From NCBI GenBank assembly GCA_015233155.1, contig JADFYG010000010.1:1-64000 (forward strand): 64,000 nt of DNA, read 5' to 3'. Position 1 is the stretch's first letter; each line of letters begins with the position of its first letter. Position numbers and translations under genes: made by a program. This DNA comes from Candidatus Rifleibacteriota bacterium (GTDB taxonomy: Bacteria; Muiribacteriota; Ozemobacteria; Ozemobacterales; Ozemobacteraceae). Under the pieces are notes generated by a model, which worked only from the letters and a program-made list of their open reading frames with translations, ran no database searches and was not told where the DNA came from. Below are positions 45,532-54,122 of the stretch, in pieces.

Positions 45532-47000
45532 AACTATCTTCTAACTCTTTTAGAGCCTGTCTTCCGATCATTTTTCTGTCTGTCGCAACTATGGCATCAG
45601 CGGTTTCTTTTAAGGCATTTGAAACCATAACTGAGAGTATTCAGACATCGCATGACAACTCAGGCAGTATCACCACCGGAGCCACCGAATGGGCAAGCCT
45701 ACTTGGGAAGCTCGCCAGAATAAAAAGCATTTCGATCGACAAAAACGAGTATCCTGCGGATTTCGAGTGGGTGGAATCATCCTGGATCGAGATCAGCAAG
45801 ATAAAAAATGATGTTCAGCGCAGAACAGCAGCAGAGGCCTTTTTCGACACGATCGATGGCCTTGTACGCGCCTATCATGCTCCGATCAACAAAACCTGGA
45901 ACCCCAACGTAATACGTGCGAACTTCCAGCAAGCCATAAAAGATACCCGACCCGTCGATGAATCAATTATCGCCCAGGGTTACAACATTTCCATCCGTGA
46001 TATCTGCCCAGACGGGTACTATGTCCAAGGTATCATGGGAGAAGTAACCGCAATGCGGTTGATTGCGAACTCTTTTAAAGCCTCCTGCGATGTCAAAGAA
46101 ACCTCCAATAATGTCACCACGCACTATTCCTCATCCGGTTCGACAGGCGGGGCCGTCTATTCCGGCACATCGGGCGGACGGGTGACCTTTCCGACTTCCG
46201 GCACTGGAACAGGCACAAAGACCAGCACGAATCAAACCAGTCTACCAAACCCCGGAAGCATCGTGGGCAGTTCGATTGCAACAACGAATCAAAGCGGGTA
46301 TTCCGGCGGAAGTGTGAATTCAGTTTCTCCCGGAAACTTAGTCAATACGCCATTAACATATGAGGGAGGGAGTTCAGTTTCACGCCCTAACATCGTGGCA
46401 ACAAAAGTGACTCCACCAAGCTCCGCGCAGCCATTCCATTCAACTCCGCCGTCATCCCCACCGTCATATCCGACTTCATCCCACATTCCGGAAGCAGTTC
46501 CCGTTGTTATAGGTCTTGGCCTCGGCGGCATCGGAATGATCTTTTTCATCTCCATTCTGGTGTCGATGGTGCTTTCATTTTTTGGACTTTTGTATTACAT
46601 CTTCAAAACCGCGAAAAAAAATCTCACATCCCCTGCCCCTATTACTGTCGTAATGGAGCAGTCGATCATCTCCGCGGAACATGTCCATATTCCCACACTT
46701 CATGAAGACGCCGTTTTGCTGGCCCGGCAAGGAAAATATGACCATGCGATTCGGCTGCTCACAGTTGGATCCATGCTTCTCCTCGATGAACGCAGGGTGC
46801 TCAACTTCCAAAACTCCATCACGAATGGCGAATATCTTAGAAACCTCATTGAATGTGAGCATGAAGAGCTGCAATCTCTCTGGCGTATTCCACTGAATCT
46901 TTTCGACAATCTCATATATGGTTTCAAAGTACCGGGTTGGGACGAATTCGCTGTTTTTGAGACACTATATCTCAAATTACGCGACATGAAAGGCATCTGA
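45528..47000 (+). CDS. DUF4129-like membrane protein
   Basis: 490 residues. ATG 45528 (in GCATATGA, overlapping the previous stop) is chosen because it opens with a signal peptide (about 1-25, ATMASA) and has GGAGGG upstream. Then follow a periplasmic domain, a long Ser/Gly/Thr/Pro-rich linker (about 200-325), one TM (VIGLGLGGIGMIFFISILVS, about 328-360) and a cytoplasmic DUF4129-type helical end: LARQGKYDHAIRLLTVGSML, then ITNGEYLRNL. DUF4129 proteins in MoxR clusters usually have this C-terminal pattern. Orientation puts the linker outside the membrane. Confidence 0.8.
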   Translation: MKLSSNSFRACLPIIFLSVATMASAVSFKAFETITESIQTSHDNSGSITTGATEWASLLGKLARIKSISIDKNEYPADFEWVESSWIEISKIKNDVQRRTAAEAFFDTIDGLVRAYHAPINKTWNPNVIRANFQQAIKDTRPVDESIIAQGYNISIRDICPDGYYVQGIMGEVTAMRLIANSFKASCDVKETSNNVTTHYSSSGSTGGAVYSGTSGGRVTFPTSGTGTGTKTSTNQTSLPNPGSIVGSSIATTNQSGYSGGSVNSVSPGNLVNTPLTYEGGSSVSRPNIVATKVTPPSSAQPFHSTPPSSPPSYPTSSHIPEAVPVVIGLGLGGIGMIFFISILVSMVLSFFGLLYYIFKTAKKNLTSPAPITVVMEQSIISAEHVHIPTLHEDAVLLARQGKYDHAIRLLTVGSMLLLDERRVLNFQNSITNGEYLRNLIECEHEELQSLWRIPLNLFDNLIYGFKVPGWDEFAVFETLYLKLRDMKGI

Positions 47001-47005
47001 ATCAT

Positions 47006-48238
47006 ATGGACAGACTAAAAGGCTATTTCATACTGATCCTTTCACTGTTCGTTTTTTCGATGTGGGGCATCAATCTGATAAGCCTCGCTCAGATTGAAAC
47101 AGAAATTCCAGGGATTCCTTCCAGCGAACGTACTGAAACACACACAACCGAGGTTGCTCCAAAACCATTCCTGTATTTTTTCCTCAAAAACGCAGGCTTT
47201 GAAGTACGTCTTATATCCGGTGTCCCAACAGTAAATCAGCCACTTTTGATCGTCGACCCGCCCGTAAAACTCGATGCCACCTTTAATCAGGCTCTTTTAC
47301 GATGGGTGCGGGCAGGCGGAACGCTTGTAATAGTGAACTCGAGCTCATCCACCCCGCTGCAATTAGCGTCTTCTCTCGGTGCAGAGCCGGCTTCCCAGGA
47401 TTCAGTCGAACGGCCGATCGCCACGGGCTTATTTCCAAATATGAAAGATGTGGGAACTCTGAATATCACGAGCGGATATAATACCCCTTCCACGAATCCC
47501 TTTCATCTGTTTTTCAAGCGTGATGATGGCGCGTCACCTGTCATGGAAACCTGGCGAGGAAGCGGAAACGTCATTTTGATTAATGGATCTGATTTTTCCA
47601 GTCCCAATGGACTGAAGCAGGCGGACAATGTGATCTGGCTGGTCAGATTGCTTGAATCGATCTCTCCCGGCCATCAACTGACAATGCTGGATCCGAGGAT
47701 AATCATAAATGTTGTTTCGCGAACCACGACTGGTGTTGCCGCAACTCCCTCCCGAAAAATTTCCAAAACCTTTGTATCGCTCTGGAGTCTGATCAGCTCG
47801 AATCCTATAAGTTGGGTCCTGGCACAGCTTGCCTTTGCCTTGCTTGCTTACTTCTACGCTCTGGGACGCCGATTCGGCCGTCCGATTCCACTTTCATCAG
47901 CCACTACCTCCCATGATTCCTTCATTACCGGCATGGGACGCCTTCTGCACCGCAGATGCTCTTCCGCTTTCGCGGCACAACACATTCAGCAATCGATTAT
48001 ATCTTCCATGCGACCACGTCTGGGGCTTCCGCCAAATGCCGATATGACCGCTGTTGTCAGCCGCTTCGGAGTCCTGTATCCACAACATCTGAAACAATTT
48101 CGGGCCTCTCTGCTGGGGCTTACAGAGTTGAGTACCAAAGGAGTCGCGACAGCCGCGACTCAGGAGGACGAAGCAGCATTACTGAAGCATGTTAGAGGTT
48201 TGGAGACCATTCGAAAGGAATTGAAGATACATGATTGA
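47006..48238 (+). CDS. DUF4350 domain membrane protein
   Basis: 410 residues. An N-terminal TM (IILSLFVFSMWGINLISLAQ-like) is followed by a flavodoxin-like or GATase-like DUF4350 domain (LLIVDPPVKLDATFNQALLR, VRAGGTLVIVNSSS, NVILINGSDFSSPNG) and a second TM near 273-292. A cytoplasmic helical tail (FGVLYPQHLKQFRASL) follows. The gene starts 5 bases after the DUF4129 gene and overlaps moxR by 8. The domain is thought to support the MoxR/DUF58 chaperone-like unit; no catalytic residues are known. Confidence 0.85.
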   Translation: MDRLKGYFILILSLFVFSMWGINLISLAQIETEIPGIPSSERTETHTTEVAPKPFLYFFLKNAGFEVRLISGVPTVNQPLLIVDPPVKLDATFNQALLRWVRAGGTLVIVNSSSSTPLQLASSLGAEPASQDSVERPIATGLFPNMKDVGTLNITSGYNTPSTNPFHLFFKRDDGASPVMETWRGSGNVILINGSDFSSPNGLKQADNVIWLVRLLESISPGHQLTMLDPRIIINVVSRTTTGVAATPSRKISKTFVSLWSLISSNPISWVLAQLAFALLAYFYALGRRFGRPIPLSSATTSHDSFITGMGRLLHRRCSSAFAAQHIQQSIISSMRPRLGLPPNADMTAVVSRFGVLYPQHLKQFRASLLGLTELSTKGVATAATQEDEAALLKHVRGLETIRKELKIHD

Positions 48239-49190
48239 AATCCCACAGGTAAAAGAGCTCATCGGCCAGATGAAGGCCGAGATCAAAAAGGTCATAGTCG
48301 GCCAGGAAAGAGTTGTTGATCTGATTATTGCGGCCCTTCTGATTCGAGGACACGTGTTGATAGAAGGCGTCCCGGGAACCGCGAAGACGCTGACCGTTAA
48401 AACCATTTCCCGAATCATCGGCGCGGGTTTCCGGCGATTGCAGATGACTCCTGATCTGATGCCATCGGACGTTGTCGGAACGACTGTGTACGATGTAAAG
48501 ACAGGAGAATTTCGTGTCCAGAAGGGGCCAATCTTCAGCGATCTCATATTGGTCGACGAAATAAATCGTGCTCCGGCGAAGACTCAGTCGGCTCTGCTCG
48601 AATGCATGGAGGAGCGCCAGGTAACCATTGAGGGGAATCGTTTCGATCTTTCTCCTATATTTATGGTGCTTGCCACCCAGAATCCGCTCGAATATGAAGG
48701 CACATACGCGTTGCCAGAGGCCCAGCTGGATCGTTTCATGTTTAAAATACTGATCTCATACCCGGAAGGCTCCGAGGAAAATCAAGTACTCGAAAAATTC
48801 GAAGCGGGTTTCCGCGCTGATGAACTCAAGAATGTCGGTCTTTCCGTTTTGGCCGACGTTGAGAAAGTTCGCGCCTGTCAAGAAGCCATCCGCGCAGTAA
48901 AAACAAAGCCGGGAATCATAGACTATATAACCGGGCTTGTACGTTTAACCCGCACATGGAACGACCTCCAGGTTGGCGGTGGAGTGCGCTCCTCTATTGG
49001 CTTGCATCTGGCATCAAAAGCCGTCGCCCTGATGGATGGCCGCGACTTCGTCACACCGGACGACGTAAAAGCAGTGATTTTCCCGGTGATGCGTCACCGT
49101 ATCATTCTAAAACCGGAAGCTGAAATCGAAGGAATTACCCCGGACGATGCCTTGAAGGCAATCGTAGGGCAGGTAAAGGTTCCGCGGTGA
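48231..49190 (+). CDS. MoxR family AAA+ ATPase
   Basis: 319 residues. Walker A is GVPGTAKT, Walker B is LILVDEINRAPAK, sensor 1 is MVLATQNPLEYEGTYALPEA, and the lid with sensor 2 follows (SSIGLHLASKAVALMDGRDF). MoxR ATPases act as chaperones that remodel or insert metal into vWA-domain partners, here most likely the product of the next gene, whose start overlaps this stop (GTGA). Length and motifs are standard for the family. Cytoplasmic. Confidence 0.97.
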   Translation: MIEIPQVKELIGQMKAEIKKVIVGQERVVDLIIAALLIRGHVLIEGVPGTAKTLTVKTISRIIGAGFRRLQMTPDLMPSDVVGTTVYDVKTGEFRVQKGPIFSDLILVDEINRAPAKTQSALLECMEERQVTIEGNRFDLSPIFMVLATQNPLEYEGTYALPEAQLDRFMFKILISYPEGSEENQVLEKFEAGFRADELKNVGLSVLADVEKVRACQEAIRAVKTKPGIIDYITGLVRLTRTWNDLQVGGGVRSSIGLHLASKAVALMDGRDFVTPDDVKAVIFPVMRHRIILKPEAEIEGITPDDALKAIVGQVKVPR

Positions 49191-50713
49191 GCGAAAACGG
49201 GAAACCGGAAAAAGCAAAGCCGAGTCGTCTGACTCTCGGCTACCTGACAAGCATTCTGGGGCTTGTCGGGGGTATTTATGCCGCCCTCACATGGCCGAAT
49301 ATAGTCTGTCCGGGGGCTATTATCATTGCTCTGGTCCTGAAAATAATCGAGCCATATCTTCCAGAGGCTCCCAGGTTCAAGCTTCTGGATAATTTGGCCA
49401 ATGTTGCCGTAACAACTCGTGTCATTCTTTTGGCGTTATGTGGAACATTACCCCTGATGCTGGCTTCCTCCCATACCCAGGCGATATCGTTCATGATCGC
49501 ATACGACATCCTGCTTTTTCTCATGATTTACATAGATCTTCGTATTTCCCCGAAACTCGAAGACATTGAAGTAAGTCGTGTTATATCGGGCAAACTTTCT
49601 CTCGATGAACCGAATGAAGTATTTCTCCGGCTCAGGAATCACTCTGGCCGTCGGTTGTTTGTGACTCTGCGCGACGAGTATCCAAGAGGTTTTCATGCAA
49701 GCCATCGCGAACTTGATACTCCGGTGGAACGACGTAGTGAGGCGGTTGTCAAATATCGCGTAACTCCCTCGCATCGCGGGGATTTCCTCTTCGGAAATCT
49801 GGTAATACGCTATCGCGGGATTTTTGAACTCGTCGAACGTCAGAAAGTAATCGAAGCGCCAACCAAAGTCGAGGTGTATCCGAATTTAAGAAATATCTCG
49901 CGATTCGAATTATCCGTGAAACGCCGGCACCTCGGAGAAATCGGACTCAAACCCGAACGTCGGCGCGGCTCCGGAACCGAATTTGAAAGCCTTCGCGAAT
50001 ATGTCCCGGGCGATGAATTCCGTAAGATTGACTGGAAGGCCTCCGCACGCAAGGGCAAGATGATTTCACGTGATTATCAGTCTGAAACCAACCAGTCCGT
50101 CGTCATTGCGATCGACTGTAGTCGTCCGATGGGTGCCCACGCAGGGAAGTTGACTTTGCTCGATTTTGCGGTGAATGCCTCGCTTTTGCTGGGCTGGCAG
50201 ATATTGAAAAAGGAAGACAAAATCGGTTTGCTGACATTTTCCGATCAGGTGCATTCCTTCACGCCCCCGAAACGCGGGAAGCGTCACTACCAACAGTTCC
50301 TTAAAAGTATCTACAATCTTCAATCCCGCCCTGTAGAGCCCGATTATGATAAGCCATTGCGTTTTCTGATGGGAGCTCGCATGAAACGCTCACTGATCAT
50401 TATTTTGACCGATCTGACTGCGGGAGATGCTGCTTCGCGGCTCCGGGAGACAATCGGGCTGTTGAGTCGCAAGCATCTTCCGATCGTTATTTCCATAGTC
50501 ACTCCTGAGGTATGTGAATCGGCCGCCAAACTCCCGGATTCAAATGAAGATGTCTACAGAAAAATCATCGCCATAGATATGCTCAATCGTGTAAAACAAT
50601 CGAAGAAGGCCATGACAGCACTTGGTGTGACCGCCATTTCAATGCAGCCACATGAACTATGCTCCGGCCTGTTGTCGAACTATATGTCAGTCAAGCTGCG
50701 GGGGCGAATCTAG
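49187..50713 (+). CDS. DUF58 domain protein with N-terminal membrane helices
   Basis: 508 residues; GTG 49187 overlaps the moxR stop. TM helices at about 17-37, 38-58 and in 75-120 (VILLALCGTLPLMLASS, then FMIAYDILLFLMIYI) are followed by a beta domain. The DUF58 signature is FESLREYVPGDEFRKIDWKA with SARKGKMISRDY, and a vWA-like fold follows (VVIAIDCSRPMGA is the MIDAS-like DxSxxM variant, SLIIILTDLT). These proteins pair with MoxR and are linked to envelope stress or assembly; function unproven. It ends the six-gene operon. Confidence 0.93.
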   Translation: MSENGKPEKAKPSRLTLGYLTSILGLVGGIYAALTWPNIVCPGAIIIALVLKIIEPYLPEAPRFKLLDNLANVAVTTRVILLALCGTLPLMLASSHTQAISFMIAYDILLFLMIYIDLRISPKLEDIEVSRVISGKLSLDEPNEVFLRLRNHSGRRLFVTLRDEYPRGFHASHRELDTPVERRSEAVVKYRVTPSHRGDFLFGNLVIRYRGIFELVERQKVIEAPTKVEVYPNLRNISRFELSVKRRHLGEIGLKPERRRGSGTEFESLREYVPGDEFRKIDWKASARKGKMISRDYQSETNQSVVIAIDCSRPMGAHAGKLTLLDFAVNASLLLGWQILKKEDKIGLLTFSDQVHSFTPPKRGKRHYQQFLKSIYNLQSRPVEPDYDKPLRFLMGARMKRSLIIILTDLTAGDAASRLRETIGLLSRKHLPIVISIVTPEVCESAAKLPDSNEDVYRKIIAIDMLNRVKQSKKAMTALGVTAISMQPHELCSGLLSNYMSVKLRGRI

Positions 50714-50735
50714 ATATAAGACACTGTTTTGTCGT

Positions 50736-50795
50736 AATAAGAGCCTGTCAGAAAATAACCGAGGCACAAAGGTTAGTTTCCCGCAGGCTCTTATT
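50736..50795. terminator. 12-bp inverted repeat between convergent genes
   Basis: AATAAGAGCCTG (50736-50747) and CAGGCTCTTATT (50784-50795) flank a 36-base loop. It separates the DUF58 operon from convergent cheV and could end both transcripts; T-runs are short. A remnant of a small repeat element is the other reading. Confidence 0.5.
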
Positions 50796-50810
50796 TCATA
50801 ACATAGGGGC

Positions 50811-51764
50811 CTATTTTGCGACTGATGCGCTTCCCTTGCCCATTTCCTGATCGATAAGGCCAATAAGATCGTCCAGTTCCGGTTTGGCGAGACAGTGATC
50901 GGCGCCGACCTGCGTGCATTTGCGGGCCATTTCGTCATTTATCATCGATGAAAACATTATGATAGGCACTCCGGACGTTTCCGCATTGCTCTTGATATTT
51001 CTGCAGAAGGTCAGTCCATCCATGATCGGCATCTCTATATCAGATACGATCACATCGAGAACGTCGATTAGCTTCTTATTTTGAGCGGCGCCTTTTTGTT
51101 GAAAAGAGTGAACAATTTTCAACGCCTCTTCACCGTTAGCCGCGACATTGACATGTTTGAATCCTGACGCAGTAAGCTTGTTGATGATCTTTGTCTGAAT
51201 CACCTTGGAGTCTTCCACTATAAGCAGATTTGCATTAGCACGCCTGTCTGAACCGTCACCCTTGGAAATAGCCGAAGGCGCGTCGGACATTGCACTTCCG
51301 GGAAATATATCATTAATGATGCATTCAAAATCAAGAATGAGAATTTCACGTTTTTCTATGTGGAAAGAGCCGGTAATGAATGATGAATGATGGGTCAGAA
51401 TGGGATGCATAGGAGTAAAATCCGCCCAGGAAATACGGTGAATACGAGAAACGCCATCGACCAGAAAAGCATTGATCGACTGGTTGAATTCAGAAATCAG
51501 AATGACCTGGCGAGTTCCTTCCGAAGCTGGTGGAAGATTAAGTATCTTATGAAGGTCAATAAGGGGGACTGCATGGCCGCGAAAAATTATAGTTCCGAGA
51601 ACTCCGGGGGGCTCACCTATCAGGAATGTGACGTTTGACGCCATATAAAGAACAATTTCGCGAATCTTCGCTACGTTGATACCGTAGCTTTGTTTTCCCA
51701 TATAAAACTCGGCGACTTCGAGTTCGTTCGTACCACTTTCCAACAGAATTTCAGTCTTAGCCAT
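50811..51764 (-). CDS. cheV: CheV-type chemotaxis coupling protein (CheW plus receiver)
   Basis: 317 residues; ATG 51764 with GAGAGGAAAC. Residues about 10-155 are a CheW domain (VAEFYMGKQSYGINVAKIRE, GVLGTIIFRGHAVPLIDLHK). Residues about 180-310 are a receiver: acidic pocket LLIVEDS, phospho-Asp in VIVSDIEMPIMDG, then FSS and Lys in CLAKPE. CheV links receptors to CheA and may act as a phosphate sink; the four-Hpt CheA and the MCP in this window are candidate partners. It lies between the DUF58 operon and spoIIM, on the opposite strand from the former. Confidence 0.95.
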   Translation of the reverse strand: MAKTEILLESGTNELEVAEFYMGKQSYGINVAKIREIVLYMASNVTFLIGEPPGVLGTIIFRGHAVPLIDLHKILNLPPASEGTRQVILISEFNQSINAFLVDGVSRIHRISWADFTPMHPILTHHSSFITGSFHIEKREILILDFECIINDIFPGSAMSDAPSAISKGDGSDRRANANLLIVEDSKVIQTKIINKLTASGFKHVNVAANGEEALKIVHSFQQKGAAQNKKLIDVLDVIVSDIEMPIMDGLTFCRNIKSNAETSGVPIIMFSSMINDEMARKCTQVGADHCLAKPELDDLIGLIDQEMGKGSASVAK

Positions 51765-51888
51765 GGTTGTTTCCTCTCTTTGAGAAGATTCAATAACAAC
51801 TTATCAATCCCAGGTCAGTAAATCGACTATCATTTATTGATGATAACACATCTTCACGCTTTTGGCATGATCATGAAAGAGATTCCCG

Positions 51889-52944
51889 TCATCTCAAAAG
51901 CGGGCTGGCTGCATCGACAGATTCGGAGCGCCTTCGGAACAACTCTTTCAGGCGTTCCAGCGAAATCCCGCCCATTGCCAGATAAATGAGAATCAATTCA
52001 ATCAATAACGCACCGATAAGATATCGCCAGATCACATCGATACTCACCAAGGGGGTAATTTGCGCCTCGACAAACGCCGCAAGTATAAACATGGGAAAAG
52101 CCCCGGCAATGATTTTCACGGCATCGAGTCCTTCCTGGGCCAGCCAGTCCCGGCGCCGGTGCGGACCGGGTTTAATAAGAGCGAACGCAATAATGAAGCC
52201 TGCCCCGCTACACAGAAAAATGGTGATCAGTTCAATGCTGAGATGGGGAAATATAAGAGAACCGGTTGAAGCGAGACGGCCGGCCCCCTGAGCCATCGAC
52301 ACGATGCCTCCCAGCATTATCCCATTTATTATAAGCATATATATTGTGCCCAGACCGAAGGGTAATCCTCCAAGAAAGGCAAGAATCGCGACCTGTATAT
52401 TGTGCGTGAGAGTCGCAGTTGTAAATGTCATCTGATCTGTAGAAGAACCGTATTGATAAAGACTCGCCTCAATACAAGATTTTAATTTCGCAGGAATTAC
52501 CAGATCTAGAAGCTTCGAATCGTGACTTATACAGAGAAAACCTATGGAGAAAGAAAAAGCGTAAATCAAAAATGCGACCAGGAAATAGTGAATTCTAGCC
52601 CGCACCAAACGAGGAAATTCAGACCAGTAAAATGTAACGATATCCATGACGCGAAGCGACGGCTTCCGGTAAATCTGGGAGTAGGCACGCCCCACCAGGC
52701 CGTTCAGGTTTCCCGCAAGAATTGCATCACCCCGCGCACGCGCCTTTCCAAGATCGGTAAGAGTCTTTTGGTACAGCATCCCGATCTCACAGACATCCTG
52801 CGGAGTGGCGTCGAACAGGGAAGTTTCCATGCGGGTGAGAATCTCGTCAAGGCGGTCCCAGCGTCGCTCTGGAAGCTCTTCGGATGCCGATGATGATTTT
52901 TTGCGGGAGGAGAATTCTGTCGTCGAACTGCTTGAACTGGTCAT
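51889..52944 (-). CDS. SpoIIM-like (DUF95) membrane protein
   Basis: 351 residues. ATG 52944 is chosen because GAGGAG, which overlaps the upstream stop, sits 10 bases before it; the frame also opens at 52971 inside the upstream gene. An N-terminal Ser-rich segment and helices (about 30-110) are followed by about six TM helices with LTHNIQVAILAFLGGLPFGL and LIINGIMLGGIVSMAQG, the stage II sporulation protein M pattern. In non-spore-formers these proteins travel with RDD, MoxR and DUF58 genes, all present 1.2-8 kb away, so it probably belongs to the same envelope system. No other sporulation gene is seen. Confidence 0.88.
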   Translation of the reverse strand: MTSSSSSTTEFSSRKKSSSASEELPERRWDRLDEILTRMETSLFDATPQDVCEIGMLYQKTLTDLGKARARGDAILAGNLNGLVGRAYSQIYRKPSLRVMDIVTFYWSEFPRLVRARIHYFLVAFLIYAFSFSIGFLCISHDSKLLDLVIPAKLKSCIEASLYQYGSSTDQMTFTTATLTHNIQVAILAFLGGLPFGLGTIYMLIINGIMLGGIVSMAQGAGRLASTGSLIFPHLSIELITIFLCSGAGFIIAFALIKPGPHRRRDWLAQEGLDAVKIIAGAFPMFILAAFVEAQITPLVSIDVIWRYLIGALLIELILIYLAMGGISLERLKELFRRRSESVDAASPLLR

Positions 52945-52951
52945 TGTATCA

Positions 52952-53461
52952 TTACTCCTCGACTGTTCCATGAATTACGCAACTGATGCGGCCTTTATCG
53001 GTGGAAAGATCGCCGATACTGTAATATGAACAAGATATCTCAACATGAGAAAGAGGCGCTTTCAAATACTTCTCGTTTACCAGGAATCCGTTGTTCATAG
53101 CATCCGAATCAGAAATTTTATTAACCATCACGGAGTGATCCATGTTGTACATTTCTACTGCACCCAACAAGACACGCATATTCGCATAGCAGGCTTTTTT
53201 CCGGGCTTCCTCGCGCGCTTTGCCAAACCCCGGGTAGGCGATAGAGGAAACCACCATCAATATACCTATTACAATGAGTATCAATAACCAGGGCCCCCCG
53301 GCTTCAGAAGAGACGCTACCCGGGGGTGGGAAAAAGATAACCTGGTCAGTATCAGAATCAACATCCGCTATCTCGAAGCCGCAGGAACGACAGAAATGAT
53401 TAGTTTCCTGTGCAGTCGCTCCGCATCCGTTGCAGAACCGATCCTTGAGGAACATCGACAT
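52952..53461 (-). CDS. Zinc-ribbon protein with a pilin-like membrane helix and tail
   Basis: 169 residues; ATG 53461 with GGAG. An N-terminal zinc ribbon, CNGCGATAQETNHFCRSCG (two CxxC pairs), is followed by an acidic linker, a TM helix (PWLLILIVIGILMVVSSIAY, about 57-76) and then PGFGKAREEARKKACYANMR plus LLGAVEMYNMDH. The part after the TM looks like the amphipathic helix and N-terminal domain of type IV pilin-like (DUF1559/GspG-type) proteins, but the prepilin leader is replaced by the zinc ribbon, so normal PilD processing is unlikely. A paralogue lies 59 bases upstream. The stop overlaps the spoIIM ribosome site. Confidence 0.8.
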   Translation of the reverse strand: MSMFLKDRFCNGCGATAQETNHFCRSCGFEIADVDSDTDQVIFFPPPGSVSSEAGGPWLLILIVIGILMVVSSIAYPGFGKAREEARKKACYANMRVLLGAVEMYNMDHSVMVNKISDSDAMNNGFLVNEKYLKAPLSHVEISCSYYSIGDLSTDKGRISCVIHGTVEE

Positions 53462-53520
53462 TGCAGGCTCCAGAATGCTACTTTCTTATATTCTAGTCTG
53501 ATTTCCAAAAAAACACCAGA

Positions 53521-53790
53521 TTACTTCACCCATTCCACGAGATATATGCACAACACAATGACTCCGACAATAACACCAAAAAAAATATTCATGAGAGAAA
53601 TTCCGGGTTCTTTGACTTCCTGAGAGATGTCGTTTGGGGCAAAGTTTTCCGGGGTTGGAAAGAAAGTAACCTGATCAATGTCCGAATCCGCATCTGATAT
53701 TTCGAAGCCGCATGAACGGCAGAACCTATAATTATCCCGCGCCAAAACCCCGCATCCGCAACAGAATCTATCCTTGAGGAACAGCGTCAT
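53521..53790 (-). CDS. Small zinc-ribbon membrane protein, paralogue of its neighbour
   Basis: 89 residues; ATG 53790 with GGAG (the frame extends to 53871 without a family match). Its first 45 residues nearly copy the neighbour (FLKDRFCCGCGVLARDNYRF, then CRSCGFEISDADSDIDQVTF), including both CxxC pairs. It then ends with one TM helix (ISLMNIFFGVIVGVIVLCIYLV) and no pilin-like tail. The two genes and part of their upstream DNA (ATTCTGGAG) are a tandem duplication. Function unknown; a metal-binding membrane anchor or adaptor. Confidence 0.75.
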   Translation of the reverse strand: MTLFLKDRFCCGCGVLARDNYRFCRSCGFEISDADSDIDQVTFFPTPENFAPNDISQEVKEPGISLMNIFFGVIVGVIVLCIYLVEWVK

Positions 53791-54107
53791 GTCTGATGAC
53801 TCCAGAATACTATGTAGGTGTATTGAATTTTGTTTTATCGGGCGGGTTTGAAACCCGCCCCTACGATACAAATGACCGAATACATAAACAAATTTCTTTG
53901 CGCTTCTGTATATCTGCCTTTATTCTAGTCCAATTTGCCTGAAAACGCCAAATCAGTATCGCTTCGCGGGGCAAACGCATTAAAAATAAGGAATTGGCCT
54001 ATAGCGCAGCTCATAATGAGGGAACTATGAGTAAGGTAGGGCGTGACCGCCGGGCACGCCGAAGCGCGAAGCGGCGCGCCCAGCGGTCGCGCCCTACCAC
54101 AGAACTT
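53791..54107. other. Gap filled by repeats
   Basis: About 320 bases without a gene. It holds the GGGCGGGTTT palindrome (53840-53863) and most of the MITE-like element (53969-54122). The start of the zinc-ribbon transcript must be in its left part; no clear promoter was found. Confidence 0.7.
53840..53863. repeat. GGGCGGGTTT palindromic dispersed repeat, copy 2
   Basis: GGGCGGGTTT and AAACCCGCCC meet around a central G and are followed by CTAC, matching the copy at 31838-31863. It overlaps the 5' end of the longer, rejected frame of the small zinc-ribbon gene. Confidence 0.7.
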
Positions 54108-54122
54108 TTAATGCGTTTGCCC
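53969..54122. mobile_element. MITE-like palindromic element with 17-bp perfect ends, second end type
   Basis: Terminal repeats GGGCAAACGCATTAAAA (53969-53985) and its exact complement (54106-54122). The core is the same hairpin as in the other copies (GGTAGGGCGTGACCGCCGGG ... GCGGTCGCGCCCTACC). Flanks CAGTATCGC (53954-53962) and CTGTATCGC (54122-54130) differ by one base and may be a 9-bp target duplication. The right end runs into the glycosyltransferase gene and supplies its stop codon. Confidence 0.72.

Noticed and set aside
51889-52944. Evidence of sporulation from a SpoIIM homologue
   Set aside because: SpoIIM-like (DUF95) proteins are common in non-spore-formers beside RDD and MoxR genes; no other sporulation gene is present.
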